Source: JAGPUQ01 sp050250395 | GTDB lineage: Bacteria > Pseudomonadota > Gammaproteobacteria > Pseudomonadales > Porticoccaceae | DNA length: 64,000 nucleotides | Reading direction: 5' to 3' | Assembly (NCBI GenBank): GCA_050250395.1 | Contig: JBFWOQ010000002.1 | Span: 1-64,000 of the forward strand | Shown: positions 58,507-64,000 of the stretch, piece after piece | Layout: each line of letters opens with the position of its first letter | How positions within the stretch are numbered: the first letter of the stretch is position 1 | Position numbers and translations under genes: made by a program | The notes under the pieces: model-generated | The model's database searches: none | The model's input: only the letters and a program-made list of their open reading frames with translations | What the model was told of the DNA's origin: nothing

Positions 58507-60126
58507 ATGCTCGGTCAGATGATGGACGACCCTCTCACCATCACCTCAATCATGCAGTTTGCCGACCGGATATTCCGGGACACCGAGATCGTCTCGGTCA
58601 CCGCCGACAACCCGTGCCACCGCTACACCTTTGGCGAAGCTTTTGCCCGCGCGCGCCAGCTCGCCAACGTGCTCGACGGACTTGGGCTCGCGCCGGGCGA
58701 CCGCATTGCGACCCTGGCGTGGAACGACTATCGGCATTTCGAACTGTATTACGCCATCAGCTGCGCGGGCTTTGTCTGCCACACCATCAATCCACGCCTG
58801 TTTCCCGAGCAAGTGGCCTATATCGCCAATCACGCCGAGGATCAGTGGATCTTCACCGACGCGGCCTTCGTCCCGCTGCTGGAGAAGCTTGAAGACCAAC
58901 TGCAAACCGTCAAGGGCTTCGTGGTGCTGACCAGTCAGGCCGCCATGCCGGCGACGACGCTCAAGAACGTGCATTGCTACGAAGCGCTGATCGCCGCTCA
59001 GCCCGCTCGCTACGACTGGCCCCGGCTCGACGAAAACAGTGCCAGCGCACTGTGTTACACCTCCGGCACCACGGGTCATCCCAAGGGCGTGCTCTACTCC
59101 CACCGCAGCACCGTATTGCACTGCCTCGCCACCAGCATGCGCGACGTGATCGGACTTGCGGCCGGGGATACGGTGATGCCGGTGGTGCCGATGTTTCACG
59201 TCAACGCCTGGGGTGTCGTCTATACCGCCGCGGCGGCCGGCGCCCGGCTGGTTTTCCCTGGCCCCAAGATGGGCGACGGCGAAACCCTGGCGCAACTGAT
59301 CAACGACGAAGGCGTGGATCTGGCGCTGGGGGTGCCCACCGTGTGGCTCGCCCTGGTGAATCACCTGCGTGAGAGCGGTGGCGCCGTGCCTTCGCTGAAG
59401 CGGGTGGTCATCGGCGGCGCTGCCTGCCCGGAAGCCCTGCTGCGCGCCCTGGACCAGTTCGGCGTCTACGCCCACATCGGCTGGGGCATGACCGAGATGA
59501 GCCCGCTCGGCACCCTGAACACTCTGCTGCCGTGGATGGAAGAACTTCCGGATGCGGAAAAAACCGCCTACCGCCTCAAGGCCGGCCGGCTCATTTACGG
59601 TGTTCAGATGCGCATTGTCGACGACAACGCTGTCGAGCTGCCCTGGGATGGCGAAGCATCGGGACGGCTTCAGGTACGCGGCCCCTGGGTATGCAAGAGT
59701 TACTATCGGCTCGACCACTCGGATGCGCACCTGCCCGATGGCTGGTTCGACACCGGCGATGTCGCCAGCATCGACCCGCACGGCTACATGCGGATCACCG
59801 ACCGCACCAAGGATGTGATCAAGTCGGGCGGCGAATGGATCAGCTCCATCGACGTCGAAAACGCGGCCATGGGCCATCCCGATGTACTGGAAGCGGCGGT
59901 GATCGGCGTGCCGCATCCCAAGTGGACCGAACGCCCGCTGCTGGTGGTGGTGAAACGCCCGGGCACCGAGCCCACCAAAGCGGCGATTCTCGACTTTCTC
60001 AAGGGCAGGATCGCCACCTGGTGGATTCCGGAAGACTGTGTGTTCGTCGAGTTCATCCCCCACACCGCGACCGGGAAGGTGAGCAAGAAGGACCTGCGCG
60101 ACCAGTTTCGCGATTACAGTTACTGA
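58507..60126 (+). CDS. Long-/medium-chain fatty acyl-CoA synthetase (AMP-binding family)
   Basis: It activates a carboxylic acid with ATP and CoA through an acyl-adenylate. The 539-residue protein has the P-loop-like motif YTSGTTGHPKG, the adenine-binding region WGMTEMSPLGT, and the hinge/C-terminal motifs GWFDTGDVASID, DRTKDVIKSGGEWIS and the catalytic lysine in TATGKVSKKDLR. The ATG at 58507 has GGAG seven bases upstream; an in-frame ATG at 58480 is inside the 13-bp repeat. It is paired with an acyl-CoA dehydrogenase, so a beta-oxidation role is likely; chain length is unknown. Confidence 0.93.
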   Translation: MLGQMMDDPLTITSIMQFADRIFRDTEIVSVTADNPCHRYTFGEAFARARQLANVLDGLGLAPGDRIATLAWNDYRHFELYYAISCAGFVCHTINPRLFPEQVAYIANHAEDQWIFTDAAFVPLLEKLEDQLQTVKGFVVLTSQAAMPATTLKNVHCYEALIAAQPARYDWPRLDENSASALCYTSGTTGHPKGVLYSHRSTVLHCLATSMRDVIGLAAGDTVMPVVPMFHVNAWGVVYTAAAAGARLVFPGPKMGDGETLAQLINDEGVDLALGVPTVWLALVNHLRESGGAVPSLKRVVIGGAACPEALLRALDQFGVYAHIGWGMTEMSPLGTLNTLLPWMEELPDAEKTAYRLKAGRLIYGVQMRIVDDNAVELPWDGEASGRLQVRGPWVCKSYYRLDHSDAHLPDGWFDTGDVASIDPHGYMRITDRTKDVIKSGGEWISSIDVENAAMGHPDVLEAAVIGVPHPKWTERPLLVVVKRPGTEPTKAAILDFLKGRIATWWIPEDCVFVEFIPHTATGKVSKKDLRDQFRDYSY

Positions 60127-60158
60127 GTTACCGAGTTACTGAGTTGCCGAGTTACTGA
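60119..60158 (+). repeat. Five 8-bp tandem units at the acyl-CoA synthetase 3' end
   Basis: GTTACTGA, GTTACCGA, GTTACTGA, GTTGCCGA, GTTACTGA run head to tail from 60119. The first unit provides the last codons and stop of the synthetase gene. Origin by slippage is likely. Confidence 0.93.
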
Positions 60159-60227
60159 ACCACCATCGATCCGGCGCCGCGCTTGCCACGCGGTTGCCGC
60201 TCGGACACATAACAAGAAGCCGCCGCC

Positions 60228-62027
60228 ATGATCCCACTGCTCAACGACCGCGATATCGCCTTCCAGCTTTACGAAGCGCTGGACACCCTGGCACTGCTCG
60301 ACCGCCCCGAGTACGGCGATCATTCCCGCGAAGTGTTCGACGCCACGCTCGCCACCGCGAAAACCGTCGCGGAAAAATATTTCGCTGACCACAACGCCAA
60401 GGGCGATGCCAACGAACCCCGCTTCGATGGCGAGCGCGTGCAGTTGATTCCGGAGACCAGGGCCGCCTGGGACGCCTTCGTCGCCGCCGGCTTTCTTGCC
60501 GCCCACGAGCGCGCGGAGGAAGGCGGCGCACAGTTGCCGGAAATCGTCTTCCGCATGGTCATGGCCTACATGAACGCCGCCAACGTCAGCACCGCGGCCT
60601 ACCCCTTCATCACCATCGGCGTGATCAACCTGATTCGCGCGTTTGGCTCCGCGGAGCAGAAAGCGCGCTATCTGCCGCTGCTGATGTCCGGCCGCGCCAA
60701 CGGCACCATGGCGCTCACCGAGCCGGCGCAGGGATCGGCGCTGGGCGATATCAAGGTGACGGCGGAGCCCGCCGGCGACGGCAGCTATCGCCTGTTCGGC
60801 CAGAAGATGTTCATCAGTTGCGCCGACCACGACATCACCGACAACGTGATCCACATGGTGCTGGCGAAAATCCGCGGCGCTCCGATGGGTGTGAAAGGCA
60901 TCTCGCTGTTCATCGTCCCCAAACACCTCCCGAATGCGGACGGCAGTCCGGGTACGCGCAACGACGTGGCCCTGGCCGGTCTCAATCACAAGATGGGCTA
61001 TCGCAACGCCACCAACACCGTACTCAATTTCGGCGAACGCGACGGCGCCATCGGCTACCTGGTGGGCGAACCTCACAAGGGCCTGGGCTACATGTTCCAG
61101 ATGATGAACGAAGCGCGCATCGGCATCGGCCTGGGAGCCGCCGCCATCGCCTATCAGGGCTACAACCTGTCCCTGGAGTATGCGCGCCAACGTCCCCAGG
61201 GAAGGCTCGCCTCCTGCTCCGACCCCGCAACGCCGCAAGTCATGCTGGTGGCGCACGCCGACGTGCGCCGTCTGCTGCTGGCCCAGAAAGCCTATGCCGA
61301 GGGCGGTCTGTTCATGTGCCTGTTCGCCAGCGCCCTGTTCGAGGACCAGCACACGGCGCCGGACGGAGCGCAGCGCGAACGCGCCGCGCTGCTGCTCGAT
61401 CTGATCACGCCCATCGTCAAATCCTGGCCGTCGAAATACGGCTGCGTGGCCAACGACCACGCGATCCAGATTCTCGGCGGCGCCGGCTACATGCGCGAAT
61501 ACGGCGCCGAACAGCTCTATCGCGACCAGCGCCTGAATCCCATCCACGAAGGCGCCGAGGCGATTCACGGCCTCGACCTATTGGGCCGCAAGCTGCGGCT
61601 GAAGGAGGGCGCGGGGCACCGCCTCCTGCTCGCGGCGGCACGCGAGGATATAGCCCGCGCGCAGCGCTGGAGCGAAACCGCTCGCCTCGCCCAGCAGCTC
61701 GAACGCGGGCTGCAAACCCTGGATGTCACCACGACCGCGCTGCTCAGCGGGCTCGACGCCGACATCGACCGGGGCCTGGCCAATGCCACCCTGTATCTCG
61801 ATCTCTACGGACGGGTGCTGGCGGCCTGGCTCTGGCTCAAGCAGGCACTGGCGGCAGCGGCCGGGCTGGACGCCGACTGCCACACCGACGACCAGAATTT
61901 TTATCGCGGCAAACTGCACACCGCCCGCTACTACTTCGATTGGGAACTGACCCAGATCGACTGGCAGGCGACGCTGCTGCAACGCGACAACCCGGTGCCC
62001 TTCGAGATGCGCGATGCCTGGTTCTGA
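60228..62027 (+). CDS. Acyl-CoA dehydrogenase (about 600-residue type)
   Basis: An FAD enzyme introducing the first double bond in acyl-CoA oxidation. The 599 residues include the N-terminal helical domain, the flavin/substrate region MALTEPAQGSALGDI and GQKMFISCADHDI, and the C-terminal domain with QILGGAGYMREYGAEQLYRDQRLNPIHEGAEAIHG, which includes the catalytic glutamate context. The length puts it with the large dehydrogenases, including a C-terminal extension (about residues 470-599). It follows the acyl-CoA synthetase by 101 bp and is likely co-expressed. Confidence 0.94.
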   Translation: MIPLLNDRDIAFQLYEALDTLALLDRPEYGDHSREVFDATLATAKTVAEKYFADHNAKGDANEPRFDGERVQLIPETRAAWDAFVAAGFLAAHERAEEGGAQLPEIVFRMVMAYMNAANVSTAAYPFITIGVINLIRAFGSAEQKARYLPLLMSGRANGTMALTEPAQGSALGDIKVTAEPAGDGSYRLFGQKMFISCADHDITDNVIHMVLAKIRGAPMGVKGISLFIVPKHLPNADGSPGTRNDVALAGLNHKMGYRNATNTVLNFGERDGAIGYLVGEPHKGLGYMFQMMNEARIGIGLGAAAIAYQGYNLSLEYARQRPQGRLASCSDPATPQVMLVAHADVRRLLLAQKAYAEGGLFMCLFASALFEDQHTAPDGAQRERAALLLDLITPIVKSWPSKYGCVANDHAIQILGGAGYMREYGAEQLYRDQRLNPIHEGAEAIHGLDLLGRKLRLKEGAGHRLLLAAAREDIARAQRWSETARLAQQLERGLQTLDVTTTALLSGLDADIDRGLANATLYLDLYGRVLAAWLWLKQALAAAAGLDADCHTDDQNFYRGKLHTARYYFDWELTQIDWQATLLQRDNPVPFEMRDAWF

Positions 62028-62057
62028 TGAGGCCCCCAAGAAAGCGCCAGTATCGCG

Positions 62058-64000
62058 CTATCCCGGCTTTACCTGCCGCAACTGCGGGCCCGTGGATACC
62101 ACCCGGAACTGCTCGAGAAACGCCTGCTCGAATTCCAAGCGGGGCAGCGGCGGGCTGATCAGGTAGCCTTGGATTATCTCGCAGCCGAGCGACTGAAGCA
62201 CCGCCCGCTGGTGATGGGTCTCCACGCCTTCGGCAACCGTGTGGAGACCCAGACTGCGCGCCAGCGCGACGATGCCGGTAATCACCGGGATGTCGCGCCG
62301 GTTTTCGGGATCGTCCAGATCCTTGACGAAAGCCCGGTCGACCTTCAACACGTCGACCGGCAGATTCTTCAGGTAGTAGAGCGATGAATAGCCGCTGCCG
62401 AAATCGTCGATCGACAGACTGAACCCGGCATTCTTGAGATCGAGCAATTCCGCGCGGCTGCGCTCGGGGTCGGCCATCAACATGCTCTCGGTGATTTCCA
62501 GTTCGAGCAGCCGGGGCGGGATTTCGTACTTGCGCGTCACCTCGGTAACCCGCTGGATCAGTCGTTCCGGCACTTCGAAATCCTTGCCGGACAGATTCAC
62601 CGAGAGCTTGACGGCATAGCCACGGATAAGCCAACCCCGGATCGCATCACAGGCTTTTTCCAGCACCAGGTCGGTCAGTTCGGTGATCAGGCCGGTCTCT
62701 TCCGCGAGCGGGATGAAGGCACCCGGACCCAGCACCGTGCCGTCGTCGCGGGGCCAGCGCACCAGGGCTTCCGCGGCTACCGCCAGATTGGTCGTCAAAT
62801 CGTACTGGGGCTGGAAATAGAGCACGAAAAGGTCATTGTCGATGGCGTGGCGCAGCTCCTGCTGGAGCTGCAATTTATGCGATACCGCGGCTTCCATGCC
62901 GTCCTGGTAGAAGCAGAACTGGTTCTTGGTTTCCTTGGCCTTGAACATCGCCAGATCGGCATGCTTGAGCAATGAACTGACGTCCGCGCCGTGGTCGGGA
63001 TACAGCGCAATACCGATACTCGTGGAAACCATCATGCGCTTGTGGATAAAAACAAAAGGCTCGCTCAGGGCGAGGAGAATATTGCGGGCAATGGTCGCCA
63101 CCACCTGTTCGCTCTCGACCCGGCGCAGGATCACGGTAAATTCGTCGCCACCGAGGCGCGCGATGAAATCGCTGCGCCGGACGCTGGAACGCAGACGGTC
63201 GGCGACCGCCTTCAGCAGCAGATCGCCGACCTGGTGTCCCAGACTGTCGTTGATGTTCTTGAAGTTATCCAGATCGAGAAAAAACACCGCAATGCGTTCG
63301 TCGTTGATGCTCGCCTGATTGAGCGCCAGACCCAGCTCCTGAGTCAGCCGTGCGCGGTTGGGCAGCCCGGTAAGAGCATCGGCGAACGCCAGGGTCCGGG
63401 CGCGGACCTCCGCCCGATTGGCCTTGATCAGGCGGCCTACCCGCTCCTTTAGCACGGTGAAGTGAATCGGTTTGGTAATGTAATCCGAGGCGCCGGCGGC
63501 GAACGCCCGCACGATGGCATTCTCATCGGCGAGGGAGGTGACCATCAGCACCGGCAGCTCGGCGCCGCCGGGCAACTGGCGGATCCGCTGGCAGGCATCG
63601 AAGCCACTGACTTCCGGCATCAGGGCGTCCATGAGAATGATGTCGGGCATGAGTCGCTCGCACAGCGCGATGGCCTGGGCGCCGTCGGCCGCCTCCAGCA
63701 CGTCGAACTCGTCGCCGGCAAAGGTGCCGCGCAACGCAAGGCGCAGGGTGCGGTCGTCATCGGCGATCAGCAGCCGATACTTGCCCGGAGCGCCGGTGTG
63801 ATGTCCGGTCTCGCTCGCCTGGTGCCGTTCCAGGCTCCTGCGCAGGACCGCGAACCGTTCATTGCAGATGTCGAGCAGGGCATCGCTGCCGGACAAATCG
63901 TCCGCTTTGCAGAAGGCTTCGAGTGCGAGGACGGCATCCACGAAGGATTTCGCGCCGAAATTGCTGGCGCTACCCCGGATGGTGTGGGCAATCTCGTAGG
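62058..64000 (-). CDS. Hpt-REC-GGDEF-EAL signalling protein (partial, N-terminus off the window)
   Basis: On the minus strand the frame is open through base 64000, and the visible start codon at 63941 is not the real one: residues before it read AHTIRGSASNFGA, a histidine phosphotransfer (Hpt) motif. The order is Hpt, receiver domain (LLIADDDRTLR; phospho-Asp in DIILMDALMP; TSLAD; TKPI), GGDEF (DALTGLPNR, ARLGGDEFTVI) and EAL (AEALVRWPRDDG, LELEITESMLM, SIDDFGSGYSSL, KVDRAFVKDL, TVAEGVET). Catalytic residues of both cyclic-di-GMP domains look intact. Two-sided activity or a net phosphodiesterase is possible. Its end converges with the acyl-CoA dehydrogenase, 30 bp apart. Confidence 0.93.
   Translation of the reverse strand, partial: YEIAHTIRGSASNFGAKSFVDAVLALEAFCKADDLSGSDALLDICNERFAVLRRSLERHQASETGHHTGAPGKYRLLIADDDRTLRLALRGTFAGDEFDVLEAADGAQAIALCERLMPDIILMDALMPEVSGFDACQRIRQLPGGAELPVLMVTSLADENAIVRAFAAGASDYITKPIHFTVLKERVGRLIKANRAEVRARTLAFADALTGLPNRARLTQELGLALNQASINDERIAVFFLDLDNFKNINDSLGHQVGDLLLKAVADRLRSSVRRSDFIARLGGDEFTVILRRVESEQVVATIARNILLALSEPFVFIHKRMMVSTSIGIALYPDHGADVSSLLKHADLAMFKAKETKNQFCFYQDGMEAAVSHKLQLQQELRHAIDNDLFVLYFQPQYDLTTNLAVAAEALVRWPRDDGTVLGPGAFIPLAEETGLITELTDLVLEKACDAIRGWLIRGYAVKLSVNLSGKDFEVPERLIQRVTEVTRKYEIPPRLLELEITESMLMADPERSRAELLDLKNAGFSLSIDDFGSGYSSLYYLKNLPVDVLKVDRAFVKDLDDPENRRDIPVITGIVALARSLGLHTVAEGVETHHQRAVLQSLGCEIIQGYLISPPLPRLEFEQAFLEQFRVVSTGPQLRQVKPG

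Overview
The window is GC-rich gammaproteobacterial chromosome. Two gene blocks match, in order and content, what I recall of Pseudomonas aeruginosa: prfA-hemA / TPR lipoprotein-lolB-ispE-tRNA-Gln-prs-rplY-pth-ychF (PA4665-PA4673 there) and hemW-rdgB-DUF4426-metW-metX-yggU-yggT-proC-yggS / pilT-pilU ... ruvX-yqgE-tonB-gshB / pilGHIJK-chpABC (PA0386-PA0415 there). Here the two blocks lie within 30 kb of each other and are separated by accessory and catabolic genes, so this is a relative of the Pseudomonas type rather than Pseudomonas itself. No rRNA or taxonomic marker narrows it further.

Layout. 1-9064: housekeeping block (translation termination, heme entry step, lipoprotein sorting, isoprenoid and PRPP synthesis, ribosome protein L25, peptidyl-tRNA hydrolase, YchF). 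9065-21757: a 12.6-kb defence island with one tightly packed strand: Fic protein, SNF2-type helicase with an N-terminal PLD-like region, DUF4391 protein, beta-class type III Mod methyltransferase, AlbA_2/RecG-like protein and type III Res. An 11-bp direct repeat (TCGGACTATCT) sits at both edges of this segment. The Mod gene has a sharply AT-rich centre, as expected of a swapped target-recognition domain. 21758-28250: glycine-zipper envelope protein, AbgT-family transporter, a Baeyer-Villiger-type monooxygenase and a pair of thiolase-fold proteins, one fused to DUF35 and lacking the usual active-site cysteine.

28286-34104: a bidirectional terminator, then rho-trxA, and the polyphosphate pair ppx/ppk facing each other. 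34196-40701: a long minus-strand run yggS-proC-yggT-yggU-metX-metW-DUF4426-rdgB-hemW, mostly with overlapping or nearly overlapping ends. 40775-43015: pilT-pilU, the twitching-motility retraction ATPases. A 170-bp perfectly centred fold-back element (MITE-like) overlaps the pilU stop codon. 43210-46129: ruvX-yqgE and tonB-gshB on the minus strand.

46304-58334: the complete Pil-Chp chemosensory operon (pilG, pilH, pilI, pilJ, pilK, chpA, chpB, chpC), which controls type IV pili. PilJ carries a long unusual C-terminal tail and ChpA is shorter than the Pseudomonas protein. After chpC come a fatty acyl-CoA synthetase and an acyl-CoA dehydrogenase, each bordered by small tandem repeats. The window closes with a minus-strand Hpt-REC-GGDEF-EAL protein whose start lies outside the window. 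Together the right half couples surface sensing, pilus retraction and probably cyclic-di-GMP turnover.
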